Assembly (NCBI GenBank): GCA_003213495.1
Contig: QCMW01000001.1
Coordinates: forward strand, 310,001 to 374,000
From: SAR86 cluster bacterium AG-422-O05
GTDB taxonomy: Bacteria; Pseudomonadota; Gammaproteobacteria; Magnimaribacterales; D2472
Direction: 5' to 3'
DNA length: 64,000 bases
Part shown: one piece after another, positions 39,182 to 50,062 of the stretch
How positions within the stretch are numbered: the first letter of the stretch is position 1
Layout of the letters: every line of letters begins with the position of its first letter
The notes under the pieces: generated by a model
What the model was told of the DNA's origin: nothing
Databases searched by the model: none
Seen by the model: the letters and a program-made list of their open reading frames with translations, nothing else
Translations under genes and position numbers: made by a program

Positions 39182-40035
39182 GTATTTGTAGTAACTACAA
39201 ATTTCTTTATTCTTCTACCATCTGTGTCGGATACTTTGATGGTTAATTTCTCGATACTTATCTTGTCTTCAATTTCAGGCAAAACTCCAAACTCAGAAAT
39301 AAATAAACCACCTAATGTTTCAGCATCTACTGTTAGTGGGTCTATTTTTAAATTAAAAAAACTAATAAATTCTTCTAATTCTATTTTTGCATCAACAATA
39401 AATTGGTTATCTGAAATATTTACAATTTCTTCATCGTCTACATCATGCTCATCTTCAATTTCACCAACAAGCTCCTCCAAAATATCTTCTATGGTTACTA
39501 AACCGCTTATTTCTCCATATTCATCTATAACAACTGCCAAATGAGATCTATCTTGCTTAAACTCTTCTAATAATGAATCAGCTTTCTTAGTTTCTGGAAC
39601 AACATTTGGGTCTCTTAACATTCCTATAATGTCGAAATCTTTAATTCCTTTAAACAGCTTGGGTAGAATATCTTTTGCAAGTAAAACACCAGCAACATCA
39701 TTTCTTTCTTTTCCTAAGACTGGATATCTTGAATGGCCTGATTCTATAATTTTAGTGATTATTTCTGTTGTATTCTCGTCAATATGTATGGTTACCATAT
39801 CAACTTTAGGTATCATTATTTCTTTAACAGTAATATCGCCTAGTTTGATTGCTTTTCTAGCTATAAATTCTGCTTCTTTATCAATTACGTTTTGATCAAC
39901 AGCATCTTTTAAAAAATCAGTTACTTCTGAAACGCTTTGCGTTTTCATGAAAAACGGATTTCTGAAGTATTTTTTTAATTTGCCAAAAATACTCGACGGA
40001 GGCTGACTTTCGTCGTTATTTTGCTTTTCGTTCAT
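39178..40035 (-). CDS. corC: CorC-family CBS-domain protein
   Basis: Two CBS domains plus CorC_HlyC domain; operon with ybeY-phoH-miaB. Confidence 0.93.
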   Translation of the reverse strand: MNEKQNNDESQPPSSIFGKLKKYFRNPFFMKTQSVSEVTDFLKDAVDQNVIDKEAEFIARKAIKLGDITVKEIMIPKVDMVTIHIDENTTEIITKIIESGHSRYPVLGKERNDVAGVLLAKDILPKLFKGIKDFDIIGMLRDPNVVPETKKADSLLEEFKQDRSHLAVVIDEYGEISGLVTIEDILEELVGEIEDEHDVDDEEIVNISDNQFIVDAKIELEEFISFFNLKIDPLTVDAETLGGLFISEFGVLPEIEDKISIEKLTIKVSDTDGRRIKKFVVTTNT

Positions 40036-40481
40036 TTATAAGGATTTTTTATATCTAGTTTTTTTAATAAATTAATTTCTTTGAGTTCCATATTATTTGC
40101 TTCTTCGTTATGTTCGTGATCATATCCCAGTATATGATAAACCCCATGAATTAACATGTGAATCATATGATCATCATATTGTTTATTTTGTTCATTAGAT
40201 TCTCTAGTAACATAATCGCTATTTATAGCTATATCTCCCAAATCACCTGTATGTTCCTTTGAGATATCCTCATTAACAAATGACAGAACATTGGTAGGTT
40301 TGTTTATGCTTCTGAAGTCTTTGTTTAATTTCTGCATTTCCGTATCATTTATTATTTTCAAGTTTATTGAACAATTTGTTATATTTTCTTCTTCGCACAA
40401 AAAGATAAAAGCCTTATTTAATTTAATTTTAAGAGCATCGTTGGGAGCACAGTTGGGATTAGAAGTTATAAATAAATTCAT
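40032..40481 (-). CDS. ybeY: rRNA maturation endonuclease YbeY
   Basis: HMLIHGVYHILGYDHEH metal motif. Confidence 0.95.
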   Translation of the reverse strand: MNLFITSNPNCAPNDALKIKLNKAFIFLCEEENITNCSINLKIINDTEMQKLNKDFRSINKPTNVLSFVNEDISKEHTGDLGDIAINSDYVTRESNEQNKQYDDHMIHMLIHGVYHILGYDHEHNEEANNMELKEINLLKKLDIKNPYK

Positions 40482-41432
40482 TTAGGATTCAAATCGCTTA
40501 TAGGCATCAATTATTTTTCTAACTAAAGGGTGTCTAACGATATCCTTTGAATCAAAATTAATAACACCAATATCTTCGGTATCATTGACGACACGAACTG
40601 CGTGCGCTAGACCAGATTCAATATTTTTTGGTAAATCTATTTGTGTTAAGTCACCATTTATCAAAAGGTATGAACCAAAACCCATTCTTGTTAATATCAT
40701 TTTCATTTGTTCTTTGGTTGTATTTTGGCTTTCATCTACAATTATGAAGGAGTTATTTAATGTTCTTCCTCGCATATATGCAAGCGGAGCTATTTCAACA
40801 ATACCTTTTTCTAGATATTTTTCAGTTCTCTCTATTCCTAGCATTTCATATAAGGCGTCATAAAGAGGGCGTAAGTATGGATCCACTTTTTGAGATAAAT
40901 CCCCAGGAAGAAAACCTAATTTTTCTCCAGCCTCTACAGCAGGCCTCATTAAAATAATCCTATCAACCTTTTCCTTTAAAAGTGCGTCTACAGCTGAGGC
41001 TACCGCTAAATATGTTTTACCAGTTCCTGCAGGTCCAATTCCAAAATTTATATCATTTTGGTTAATGCTTTCAATATAGCTTCTTTGATTATTTCCTCTC
41101 GGAACAATACTTTTTTTTGGTGTTTTAATCTTTATTTCTTTTTCCATTGCTTTTAACTCAGAGTCTTTTATACATAAATAAAGAGTTTCTTTGGTGATTT
41201 CAACTCCTTGACCTGCAGCCTCATAGAGTCGTTTTAGTGCTTCTGCCGATAGTCCAACATTTTTTTTGGAGCCTTTAATTTTGAGATTATTGCCATTTTG
41301 AAAAATTTTTACATTGAAAGTTTTCTCAACAAATTTAAGATTTTCATTAAGCTCACCAACAAACCTTATCATTACATTGGCATCGGATGGTTGTAATTCA
41401 AGATTAGTTAAAGCAGAATCTTTTGACATCAA
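40482..41432 (-). CDS. ybeZ: PhoH-family ATPase (YbeZ)
   Basis: [42 protein letters not shown]. Confidence 0.95.
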   Translation of the reverse strand: MMSKDSALTNLELQPSDANVMIRFVGELNENLKFVEKTFNVKIFQNGNNLKIKGSKKNVGLSAEALKRLYEAAGQGVEITKETLYLCIKDSELKAMEKEIKIKTPKKSIVPRGNNQRSYIESINQNDINFGIGPAGTGKTYLAVASAVDALLKEKVDRIILMRPAVEAGEKLGFLPGDLSQKVDPYLRPLYDALYEMLGIERTEKYLEKGIVEIAPLAYMRGRTLNNSFIIVDESQNTTKEQMKMILTRMGFGSYLLINGDLTQIDLPKNIESGLAHAVRVVNDTEDIGVINFDSKDIVRHPLVRKIIDAYKRFES

Positions 41433-42754
41433 TTTTGTAAATTTCCTCTCAAACAGTTCGGTAGTGCTTCATTAATTTTAATATTAATTAATTGGCCAAC
41501 TAAATCAATATCATTTGATGGAAAGTTTACAACTCTGTTACAAATTGTTCTCCCCTGAAGCTGTCCTGGGTCTCTTTTAGATTGGCCATATATTAAACAG
41601 TTCTGAATAGTACCAACCTTTTTTCTGCTGTATCCAAAGGAAAGCTGACTAAGCCTATTTTGAAGAATGCTTAATCTTTCCTTTTTCTCTTGATTAGAAA
41701 CATCATCAGGCATATCTGATGCTGAAGTATTGGGTCTTGGACTATATATAAAACTAAATGACTCATCGAATCTAACTTCGTTTATAACTTCCATTGTTCC
41801 CATAAAATCATCTTTAGTTTCTCCAGGAAAGCCAACAATAAAATCAGAAGAAAAACTCATATCTGGTCTAACATTTCTTATTCTTTCAACTAAATCGAGA
41901 TATTTCTCAACGTTATATCTCCTTCTCATCAATTTTAATATTCTGTCTGATCCGCTTTGGACTGGAAGGTGAACATGGCTAACAAGTTCAGGAACAGAAT
42001 CATATATCTCTACTAAGTCATCTTTAAATTCATACGGATGGCTTGTTGTATATCTAATCCTTTCAATATTTTCAATCTTTGAAATCAGCTCAATCAACTT
42101 TGCAAGAGATGACTTTTCTCCCTTGTAAGTACCTTTAAAATTATTTACATTTTGTCCCAAAAGATGAATCTCTCTAGTTCCTTTATCAGCTAGGGCAGAG
42201 ATTTCATTAAGAATATCCTCAATTGTTCTTGATACTTCATGTCCTCTTGTTTTAGGAACTACACAGAAAGAACAATACTTATTGCAGCCTTCGATAATTG
42301 ATACAAAAGCAGAGGGCTCTCCTGTTCCATGAACTGGTAAATGATTAAATTTTTCTAGCTTTGGAAAAGATATATCAATTTGGTTAATATCTGTTTTTGA
42401 TTTTTCATTATATAGTTCTGGCAATTTATGAAGCGTTTGAGGGCCAAATACAATATCAACTGCTGGTGCTCTTTTTATAATATTTTCGCCTTCCTGAGAT
42501 GCAACACAACCACCAATTGCAATTTTTAAGTTAGGATTTTTTTCTTTAATTTTTCTCCATCTTCCAATTTGATGAAATACCTTTTCTTGAGCTTTTTCTC
42601 TTATGGAGCAAGTATTTAATATTAAAAGATCTGCTTCATCTTCAGTTTCTGCTAACTCAAAATTCTCTTTCTCCTCTAACAAATCAAACATCTTTGCAGA
42701 ATCATATTCATTCATCTGACAACCATGTGTTTTTATAAATAATTTTTTTGTCAT
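41429..42754 (-). CDS. miaB: tRNA-2-methylthio-N6-dimethylallyladenosine synthase
   Basis: [21 protein letters not shown]; radical [12 protein letters not shown]-terminal TRAM-like. Confidence 0.97.
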   Translation of the reverse strand: MTKKLFIKTHGCQMNEYDSAKMFDLLEEKENFELAETEDEADLLILNTCSIREKAQEKVFHQIGRWRKIKEKNPNLKIAIGGCVASQEGENIIKRAPAVDIVFGPQTLHKLPELYNEKSKTDINQIDISFPKLEKFNHLPVHGTGEPSAFVSIIEGCNKYCSFCVVPKTRGHEVSRTIEDILNEISALADKGTREIHLLGQNVNNFKGTYKGEKSSLAKLIELISKIENIERIRYTTSHPYEFKDDLVEIYDSVPELVSHVHLPVQSGSDRILKLMRRRYNVEKYLDLVERIRNVRPDMSFSSDFIVGFPGETKDDFMGTMEVINEVRFDESFSFIYSPRPNTSASDMPDDVSNQEKKERLSILQNRLSQLSFGYSRKKVGTIQNCLIYGQSKRDPGQLQGRTICNRVVNFPSNDIDLVGQLINIKINEALPNCLRGNLQN

Positions 42755-42813
42755 TTTAAATAGTCTATCAATAACTTTAATTATTAAAATTAATTCCCAT
42801 ATAATTAAGTATC

Positions 42814-43140
42814 ATGAAAACAAAAAGCGTTTACAAGATAATTTTTATCCAACTTGGTGAAATCTATGAGGTATTTGCCAAACAAATTTACCAGAGTGAC
42901 ATGTACGGATTCATCGAGGTTGAAGAGTATATCTTCAATAAAGATAAACAGCTAGTAGTTGATCCAAGCTCAGAAAAGCTCAAAAATGAATTTGCAAAAG
43001 TTGATAGAAGTTACATCCCTATAAATTCAATTATTAGAATAGATGAAGTAAATGAATCTGGCGAGGCAAAAATCAAAGAAAATAAAGGCCAAGTTAGTCC
43101 TTTCCCACTAAATATTCAGCCATCAAATTCAAAAGAATAG
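42814..43140 (+). CDS. DUF1820-family protein
   Basis: VYKIIFIQLGEIYEVFAKQIYQSDMYGFIEVEEYIF. Confidence 0.75.
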   Translation: MKTKSVYKIIFIQLGEIYEVFAKQIYQSDMYGFIEVEEYIFNKDKQLVVDPSSEKLKNEFAKVDRSYIPINSIIRIDEVNESGEAKIKENKGQVSPFPLNIQPSNSKE

Positions 43141-43141
43141 C

Positions 43142-43690
43142 CTATTCAGGAAAAAACAATTTCTTATAAAACTTTAGCTCTTCAACAGATTCTTTAATAT
43201 CACCTAGGGCTCTATGAGAGCCTTTTTTTTCATAAACCTGAGCTTCATTCATCCAACGGACAGCTACCTCCTTAAAGGATGAAACATCTATGTGTCTATA
43301 ATTGAAATAAGATTCTAATCTTGGCATATATTTTGATAAAAAACGTCTGTCATGTGACACAGTATTCCCACACATAGGAGAAGTATTCTCTCCAACGTAT
43401 TTTGAAACAAAGTCTAATGTCTCAATTTCTGCCACTTGTTCAGTAATATTACTATTACTTACCTCCTCTGTTAAACCAGATAATCCATGTTGATTGGTAT
43501 TCCACTCATCCATTGCATCAAGAATTTCTTTAGGCTGCGAAATTATTAAGTTAGGTCCCTCAGCGAGTATGTTTAGATCAGAATCAGTAACTAGGGTAGC
43601 AATTTCAATTATTTTTTCTTTTTCTGGATTCAGTCCTGTCATCTCAAGATCTATCCAGATAAGGTTATCTCGTGATTGTAATGTCTTCAT
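43142..43690 (-). CDS. orn: Oligoribonuclease
   Basis: LIWIDLEMTGLNPEKEKIIEIATLVTD DEDDh exonuclease; divergent from rsgA. Confidence 0.97.
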   Translation of the reverse strand: MKTLQSRDNLIWIDLEMTGLNPEKEKIIEIATLVTDSDLNILAEGPNLIISQPKEILDAMDEWNTNQHGLSGLTEEVSNSNITEQVAEIETLDFVSKYVGENTSPMCGNTVSHDRRFLSKYMPRLESYFNYRHIDVSSFKEVAVRWMNEAQVYEKKGSHRALGDIKESVEELKFYKKLFFPE

Positions 43691-43731
43691 ATCTTTTTAT
43701 AATCGCCTGTTTAGTGTATTTTGTGCTTATT

Positions 43732-44589
43732 ATGAAAAAAGTTCAATCCGGGCAAGTAATAGAGTTTTACTCTAATAGCTGCCTTGTAAAGACAAATTTT
43801 GGAGATTTTAGCTGTTTGGCAATAAAAAATGTTGTTGTTGGAGATTATGTTGAACTTGAAATCATTCAAGACAGTAAGCAGCTTCAAGGGAAGATTAGAA
43901 ACATAAAAAGTAGGTCATCTAAACTATCTAAATTTGAAAGAAATAAAGAGAAACTCTTTGCTTCTAATATAAGTCATGTTGGGATATTGGTAACACCTTC
44001 ACCAAAAACATCTACAGAATTTATAGATAAATGGATTTTGAAATCAAGATTATCTAACATTATTCCTTTCATAATAAATAATAAAATAGACACCAAATCT
44101 GATCAATCTTACGAGAAAAAGTTAAATATTTATAAGAATATAAATATAGAAACAATTAATTGCTCAGCTAAGTATGAGCAAAATCTAGATCAACTTATCA
44201 GCTTTATAAAGAATAAAAGCGTTCTTTTTGTAGGAAATTCGGGAGCAGGAAAATCAACGCTTACATCAAAACTAATTGGAAAAGATTTAAAAACTGCTGC
44301 TTTATCTAATGACCAGGGTGTTCACACAACTTCAATATCATCATTATATAAACTTAAAAATAATACAAAAATTATTGATTCTCCTGGCATGAGAGATATT
44401 GAGATTGACAATTATGATTCAAATCAAATAATTCTTGGTTTTAAAGAAATTCTTGAGGCTTCAAGGTATTGTAAATTTAATAATTGCAATCATATTAATA
44501 ATGATGGTTGTAATGTGATTAAATGCTTATCAAATGATGAAATTAATCAAAGCAGATACAATAACTTTATTAGTTTTCGAGATTGTTAA
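43732..44589 (+). CDS. rsgA: Ribosome small subunit-dependent GTPase A
   Basis: Circularly permuted GTPase: VGNSGAGKSTLTSKL, DSPGMRD; zinc motif CKFNNCNH; start placed at internal ATG. Confidence 0.93.
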   Translation: MKKVQSGQVIEFYSNSCLVKTNFGDFSCLAIKNVVVGDYVELEIIQDSKQLQGKIRNIKSRSSKLSKFERNKEKLFASNISHVGILVTPSPKTSTEFIDKWILKSRLSNIIPFIINNKIDTKSDQSYEKKLNIYKNINIETINCSAKYEQNLDQLISFIKNKSVLFVGNSGAGKSTLTSKLIGKDLKTAALSNDQGVHTTSISSLYKLKNNTKIIDSPGMRDIEIDNYDSNQIILGFKEILEASRYCKFNNCNHINNDGCNVIKCLSNDEINQSRYNNFISFRDC

Positions 44590-44592
44590 CAT

Positions 44593-45333
44593 ATGAATAA
44601 AAAAACACATTTTGGTTACAAAGAGGTTAATGAATCTGACAAAAGCAAATATGTTGGTGAAGTATTTACATCTGTAGCTGAAAACTATGATGTTATGAAC
44701 GATGCTATGTCGTTTGGCATGCATAGATTATGGAAAAAGATTTTAGTTGAATTAGCAGGCATAAACTCAAAAGACTATATTTTAGACATAGCAAGTGGCA
44801 CAGGTGACATTTCGAAATTAATTTCAAGAGAATATCCTGAAACAAGCATCTTTATGAGTGACATTAATTATGAAATGTTAAATGAAGGAAGGAATAGAGC
44901 TATTGATGAGAGTTTTAATCAGAACTGTTGCTTTTGTCAGTTAAGTGGAGAAGTGCTTCCTTTTAAAAGTAATACATTCGACATAATTACGGTTGGTTTT
45001 GGCCTAAGAAACTTTACAGATAAAGAACAAGGCTTGTCTGAAATGAAAAGATGTCTAAAAAAGCATGGCAAATTATTAGTCCTAGAATTTTCAAAGCCTA
45101 TCAATCCGGTCTTTTCAAAAATTTATGACTGGTACTCATTTAATATACTGCCAAAAATGGGCTCAATGCTTGCAAATGATTCTGAAAGTTATCAATATCT
45201 AGCCGAATCAATAAGAATGCATCCTAATCAAGAACTGCTTAAAGAAATGGTGATAAATTCAGGATTTAAAGACTGTAAATTTTATAATCTATTAAATGGT
45301 GTCGTTGCAATTCATATTGGATACAATGATTAA
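44593..45333 (+). CDS. ubiE: Demethylmenaquinone/ubiquinone C-methyltransferase
   Basis: HFGYKEVNESDKSKYVGEVFTSVAENYDVMNDAMSFGMHRLWK; DIASGTGD. Confidence 0.97.
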   Translation: MNKKTHFGYKEVNESDKSKYVGEVFTSVAENYDVMNDAMSFGMHRLWKKILVELAGINSKDYILDIASGTGDISKLISREYPETSIFMSDINYEMLNEGRNRAIDESFNQNCCFCQLSGEVLPFKSNTFDIITVGFGLRNFTDKEQGLSEMKRCLKKHGKLLVLEFSKPINPVFSKIYDWYSFNILPKMGSMLANDSESYQYLAESIRMHPNQELLKEMVINSGFKDCKFYNLLNGVVAIHIGYND

Positions 45334-45820
45334 ATTTAATAAATCTTTATCAAAGATTATCAGTGATTTAGAAGAATCATCGCCGATATTGAAAAATTCA
45401 CTTTTAGAAATATCTCCAGTTAATTTCTGTATAAATATTAAAAATCATCAAAACATATATATCGTTATTGATAGAGATAATTCAAATATATTATTTGAAG
45501 AAATAGAGCATCAGTTCGAGATAAATGGGTCCTTATTTGAATTACTAAAAGTAGTGATTACAAAAAAAATCGATAAAAATGTTGTTAAAGGTGATGTTGA
45601 GATGGCTATGACTTTTTTTAATATCATTTTTAATTCAAATATAGATCTAATTTATTTGATTGATAAATATTTTGGTAGCATGCCAGCTGTTTTTACTTTG
45701 GCTGTGACACAAAGACTTTTTAATACTTCATTAGTTTATGATGATATTGAATACAGAAATATAAGGAAGCGCCTAAGAGATATATCAATTAGATTGGATA
45801 GGTTAGAGGTAATAAGATAA
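45326..45820 (+). CDS. ubiJ: Ubiquinone biosynthesis accessory factor UbiJ
   Basis: SCP2-like domain between ubiE and ubiB; ATG overlaps ubiE stop. Confidence 0.8.
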   Translation: MIKFNKSLSKIISDLEESSPILKNSLLEISPVNFCINIKNHQNIYIVIDRDNSNILFEEIEHQFEINGSLFELLKVVITKKIDKNVVKGDVEMAMTFFNIIFNSNIDLIYLIDKYFGSMPAVFTLAVTQRLFNTSLVYDDIEYRNIRKRLRDISIRLDRLEVIR

Positions 45821-45822
45821 AT

Positions 45823-47304
45823 ATGAATATTGTTATTGTTTTATATGAATTAATAAGGATTTCAGTTATCGGCATTCAAAAAGGAGTTTTTTATAAACCA
45901 AATGGTAGGAAGCTAGCATCTTATTTAGAATCACTTGGTCCAATATTTACAAAATTTGGTCAATTGCTATCTACTCGTACCGACATCTTAGATTTTGCTA
46001 CTGCAAAAGAATTAGAATCCCTCACAGACAGCTGTAAACCATTTGATGTTTCAACTTTCAAAAAAATTGTTGAATCGGAGCTTGGAGATAGCTTAACTAA
46101 TATTTTTGAAACATTTGATGAAAGTCCAATGGCAGCAGCCTCATTGGCTCAAGTTCACTCTGCAACCCTCAAAAATGGTAATGAAGTAGTTATTAAGGTT
46201 TTAAGGCCAAATATTGAAAAGAGGGTTAAAAGAAATCTCAGACTGCTAAAATCAGCAGCAAAAATTTTCACGTATATCTATAAGGACAGCTACAGACTAA
46301 AACCAAATGAAGTAGTGAGAGATTATGAATCAACCATACTTAAAGAGCTTGATTTAAGACTTGAAGCATCAAATACAAACCTAACAAGAAAAAATTTTCT
46401 TGGCTCCAAAGAGTTATATATACCTGAAGTATATTGGGATCTAACTACTTCAAAAGTGATGGTGCTAGAAAAAATAGACGGCATACCATGCACCGATATT
46501 GTTGAAATAGATAAGTATGGAATTAATAAAAAAGAACTTGCTGAAAACGGTGTAATGATATTTCTTAATCAGGTTTTTAGAGATAATTTTTTTCATGCCG
46601 ATATGCATCCTGGAAATATTTTTGTATCAAAAAAAGATCCTGATAATCCAGGTTATATTGCTATTGACTGTGCAATCACTGGATCATTATCAAATGATGA
46701 GCGATATATTCTGGCAAGGATGCTTCAATCTGTTTTGAAACAAAACTACAAATCGCTGGCTAGTTTGTTTATTTCTTCGGGGTGGGTAAACTCTGACACT
46801 AACAATATTGAACTAGAAAATACTCTAAGAGCTTGCTGTGAGCCTATCTTTGAAAAACCTTTGTCTGAAATTGAATTTGGAAAACTGCTTTTATATTTAT
46901 TTCAAAGCACAAGACAATACGGCTTATCTCTGCAAACTTCTTTAGTGCTGCTTCAAAAAACACTTATTCATATTGAAGGGATGGGCAGACAAATTTATCC
47001 AGAACTTGATTTTTGGGGTATAGCAGAGCCTTATCTTGATAATTGGCTTACTGAACAGTTTAGTCCACTAAAGCTTAAAGATTACTTGATAGAAAATAAG
47101 GAAGATATCTTATTAAAGGCGTCTGAAATGCCTGTTATGGTATATGAAGCTTTTGATGAGCTTAAGAATTATTCGAAAACTAAAAAATCAAATGATGAAA
47201 AAATCAAAAACTTAGAACTTCAACTGTCAAAACAAAAAAATCTAATCCGTTTAACTGGTATTGGTATAATAGTTACAGTTGTTATATTGCTAGTAGTTAC
47301 TTAG
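45823..47304 (+). CDS. ubiB: UbiB-family atypical kinase
   Basis: LGPIFTKFGQLLSTRTDIL KxGQ motif; AAASLAQVHSA; FFHADMHPGNIFV; C-terminal TM. Confidence 0.96.
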   Translation: MNIVIVLYELIRISVIGIQKGVFYKPNGRKLASYLESLGPIFTKFGQLLSTRTDILDFATAKELESLTDSCKPFDVSTFKKIVESELGDSLTNIFETFDESPMAAASLAQVHSATLKNGNEVVIKVLRPNIEKRVKRNLRLLKSAAKIFTYIYKDSYRLKPNEVVRDYESTILKELDLRLEASNTNLTRKNFLGSKELYIPEVYWDLTTSKVMVLEKIDGIPCTDIVEIDKYGINKKELAENGVMIFLNQVFRDNFFHADMHPGNIFVSKKDPDNPGYIAIDCAITGSLSNDERYILARMLQSVLKQNYKSLASLFISSGWVNSDTNNIELENTLRACCEPIFEKPLSEIEFGKLLLYLFQSTRQYGLSLQTSLVLLQKTLIHIEGMGRQIYPELDFWGIAEPYLDNWLTEQFSPLKLKDYLIENKEDILLKASEMPVMVYEAFDELKNYSKTKKSNDEKIKNLELQLSKQKNLIRLTGIGIIVTVVILLVVT

Positions 47305-47313
47305 GAGTAATGT

Positions 47314-47493
47314 ATGGGATTTGGATGGCAAGAATTATTAATTATTTTAGTAATAGTAGGGTTAATCTTTGGTACAAGTAAATTGAGAAATATGGGCTCT
47401 GATCTTGGTGGAGCGGTGAAGGGCTTTAAAAAAGGCCTTAAAGAAGATGAACACTCAGCTGAAGAAGAAGTTAATCAAGAAAAAGAAGATTAA
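47314..47493 (+). CDS. tatA: Sec-independent translocase TatA (59 aa)
   Basis: [46 protein letters not shown]; missed by ORF length cutoff. Confidence 0.95.
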   Translation: MGFGWQELLIILVIVGLIFGTSKLRNMGSDLGGAVKGFKKGLKEDEHSAEEEVNQEKED

Positions 47494-47495
47494 AA

Positions 47496-47744
47496 TTGTT
47501 TCAAATTGGTTTTCTTGAAATTCTAATTATATTGATATTGGGGCTAGTTATTATTGGTCCCAAAAGGCTTCCTGTGGTTGTAAAAAATTTACTTAAGTTA
47601 TACAGAAGAATGCAAAATAAGTTCAGTAACTTCAGGAAAGAGTTTGAAGAAGAAATTGGTTCTGAGGAAATTAATAAAGATGTTTTTAATGAACTCAGAA
47701 TGGAAGAGCTAAAAAAGGAAGACAAATCAAAAAATAATGACTGA
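47496..47744 (+). CDS. tatB: Sec-independent translocase TatB, TTG start
   Basis: MFQIGFLEILIILILGLVIIGPKRLPVVVKN. Confidence 0.95.
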   Translation: MFQIGFLEILIILILGLVIIGPKRLPVVVKNLLKLYRRMQNKFSNFRKEFEEEIGSEEINKDVFNELRMEELKKEDKSKNND

Positions 47745-48438
47745 TGATTCAATATCAAATCACTTATTAGAGCTTAGAAGTAGACTCTTAAAAGTTATTG
47801 CTTTATTTGCAGCATTGACGGTTATAGGTATTCCTTTTGCAGCTGATATTTATGAGGTAATTGCGCTACCGCTTAATCAGCTTCTGCCAGTTGGAAGCAC
47901 CATGATTGCAACTGAAGTATCATCTCCATTTATGGCGCCATTAAAATTAGTTTTGTACTTAGCGCTCCTTTTGACAATGCCTTGGCTTTTTTATCAAACA
48001 TGGACTTATGTATCTCCTGGTTTGAGGAAGAATGAAGAAAAATTTGCTGGGCCTTTAATGCTATCAACTATCATTCTTTTCTTTAGTGGTGTTTGTTTTG
48101 CTTTTTATGTGGTTTGTCCAATTATTTTTAAGTTTTTTATTGGAATGGCTCCTGATTCTATTTTAGTTCTTACCGACATTAATCAATATCTTAATTTTAT
48201 ATTTAAACTCGTTTTTGCTTTTGGAATTGCCTTTGAAATTCCAGTGGCCACAATTCTGTTAGTAAACAGCGGTATCACAACAAAAGCCTACTTAGTAAAA
48301 GCAAGGCCATACTTAATTATTCTTTTTTTGGTAATTGGAATGCTTTTAACGCCACCGGATGTATTCTCGCAACTATTCTTAGCACTACCAATGTGGCTTT
48401 TGTTTGAAATAGGAATCTTGATATCTAGAGACAAATAA
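47737..48438 (+). CDS. tatC: Sec-independent translocase TatC
   Basis: NHLLELRSRLLKV; multi-TM; FEIPVATILL; LLTPPDVFSQ. Confidence 0.97.
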   Translation: MTDDSISNHLLELRSRLLKVIALFAALTVIGIPFAADIYEVIALPLNQLLPVGSTMIATEVSSPFMAPLKLVLYLALLLTMPWLFYQTWTYVSPGLRKNEEKFAGPLMLSTIILFFSGVCFAFYVVCPIIFKFFIGMAPDSILVLTDINQYLNFIFKLVFAFGIAFEIPVATILLVNSGITTKAYLVKARPYLIILFLVIGMLLTPPDVFSQLFLALPMWLLFEIGILISRDK

Positions 48439-49029
48439 TTACTTGTTTAAATTTATTATTATTCCATAAAAGAACCATGGCAATGTCATCCATGGTATCT
48501 GTGATTGAAGCATTATTGTGCGTTCATTGAACTCAAAAAGTACTGGATTAAAATATGGGCCAAATGGTGAAAGAGGGGCCCAAGATAATGGCTTTCCATC
48601 AGCTAATTGATCGTGGTATAAAAACATTTCTACAAGAATATTTTGGCTTACGCACCAAATATATAGAACTAAAAAAGCTGTCCAGTTCCATTTTTTAAAT
48701 ACAATTAAATTCTTTTTATGGGTGATCCACATCAACCAAGCGCCTCCAAGAAGAACAGCACCTGCATCACCCATGGAGTTTAATAACCAATTAATGTCTT
48801 TTGGTAACCACTTATTCAGATTATCTGATCTTCTGAGATCTACTGGATCGCCATCTAACCAACCATATGTAAACCATAGCTCCCAACCTAAAGAACAAAC
48901 TACTAATGAGATTATGTAAAAAGATGGAATCCATTTTGGCAACCTAGATTTATACTTCCAATAAATTATTAAAGGTAATAAGACTGCTAAATAAACTACT
49001 GTTATTACTCTAATTTCTTCAGACGACAT
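48439..49029 (-). CDS. Uncharacterised multi-TM membrane protein
   Basis: 196 aa, about 5 hydrophobic segments, conserved-looking Trp/Asp-rich loops (WELWFTYGWLDGDPVDLRRSDNLNKWLP). Confidence 0.65.
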   Translation of the reverse strand: MSSEEIRVITVVYLAVLLPLIIYWKYKSRLPKWIPSFYIISLVVCSLGWELWFTYGWLDGDPVDLRRSDNLNKWLPKDINWLLNSMGDAGAVLLGGAWLMWITHKKNLIVFKKWNWTAFLVLYIWCVSQNILVEMFLYHDQLADGKPLSWAPLSPFGPYFNPVLFEFNERTIMLQSQIPWMTLPWFFYGIIINLNK

Positions 49030-49032
49030 TAA

Positions 49033-49614
49033 CTATAGGCCTAGCCTTTTAGTCCAATCATCGTCAGAAGGTCTTTGATGATTCACTACCATGTCAACTA
49101 ACTGATTTGGTGAATCAGATACCAAAAGCTCATTTAAATTCGCTGACGAGATAAATCCTTCTTCTACCGCCTTTTTAAACCAACTCAGCAGATGATCATA
49201 ATAGCCTTCGGTGTTTAAGATTCCTACAGGCTTATTGATTATGCCTAATTGATTGCTTGCCATAATCTCTGCAAGCTCGTCTAAAGACCCAACACCACCT
49301 GGAAGAACAATGAATGCATCTGATCGAGACATAAATTCATCTTTCCTATCAAGCAAAGTATCTGCAATGACAATATCGGTTAATCTTGGATTTGCAAGCT
49401 CAAGTGCGTGAAGGGACTTTAATGATATTCCAAGCACATCCACTCCATTGTCTAAAGCTGTGTCGGAAATAATTTTCATTAGACCAACATTTCCTCCTCC
49501 AAAAACCACATTAATACCTTTTTTTGCAATTGCCTCAGCAACAGATTTAGCTGCTTTAGTGTATTCAGGATTTTTGCCCTCATGAGCACCACAGAATATT
49601 GATATATTTTTCAT
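49033..49614 (-). CDS. LOG-family (TIGR00730) nucleoside 5'-monophosphate phosphoribohydrolase
   Basis: FGGGNVGLM and VLPGGVGSLDELAEI. Confidence 0.92.
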   Translation of the reverse strand: MKNISIFCGAHEGKNPEYTKAAKSVAEAIAKKGINVVFGGGNVGLMKIISDTALDNGVDVLGISLKSLHALELANPRLTDIVIADTLLDRKDEFMSRSDAFIVLPGGVGSLDELAEIMASNQLGIINKPVGILNTEGYYDHLLSWFKKAVEEGFISSANLNELLVSDSPNQLVDMVVNHQRPSDDDWTKRLGL

Positions 49615-49621
49615 AAATTTT

Positions 49622-50059
49622 TTAAGTCTTAAAATTAAAAGTTACCGGTCCTCTATTAATTAAAGATATTTCCATGAAAGCTCCAAATTTACCTTCTTGA
49701 ACATTTGAAAATGAATTCTTAAACCCACATACAAACTCATCATACAATAATTTAGCATCATCAGGATTTGCTGCTCTATGAAAGCTTGGTTTATTTCCTT
49801 TATTAGTTATAGCGGCCAAGGTAAATTGACTAACTATTAATACCTCTTCAGAAGAATCCTTTAAAGCTGAGGTCGTTATACCTTTTGGTCCATCCAACAT
49901 TCTAAAATTAAGAATTTTTGAAACCATGTCTATTATTGATTGCGAAGTATCATCTTGTTCAACGCAAACAAAAACAAGACATCCAGGACCAATAGAAGAA
50001 AAAATTTTCTCATCTACAAAAATTTCAGCTTGAGAAACTCTTTGAACTGTAGCTAACAA
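49622..50059 (-). CDS. dtd: D-aminoacyl-tRNA deacylase
   Basis: MLATVQRVSQAEIFVD; VSQFTLAA; GPVTF. Confidence 0.95.
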   Translation of the reverse strand: MLATVQRVSQAEIFVDEKIFSSIGPGCLVFVCVEQDDTSQSIIDMVSKILNFRMLDGPKGITTSALKDSSEEVLIVSQFTLAAITNKGNKPSFHRAANPDDAKLLYDEFVCGFKNSFSNVQEGKFGAFMEISLINRGPVTFNFKT

Positions 50060-50062
50060 ATT

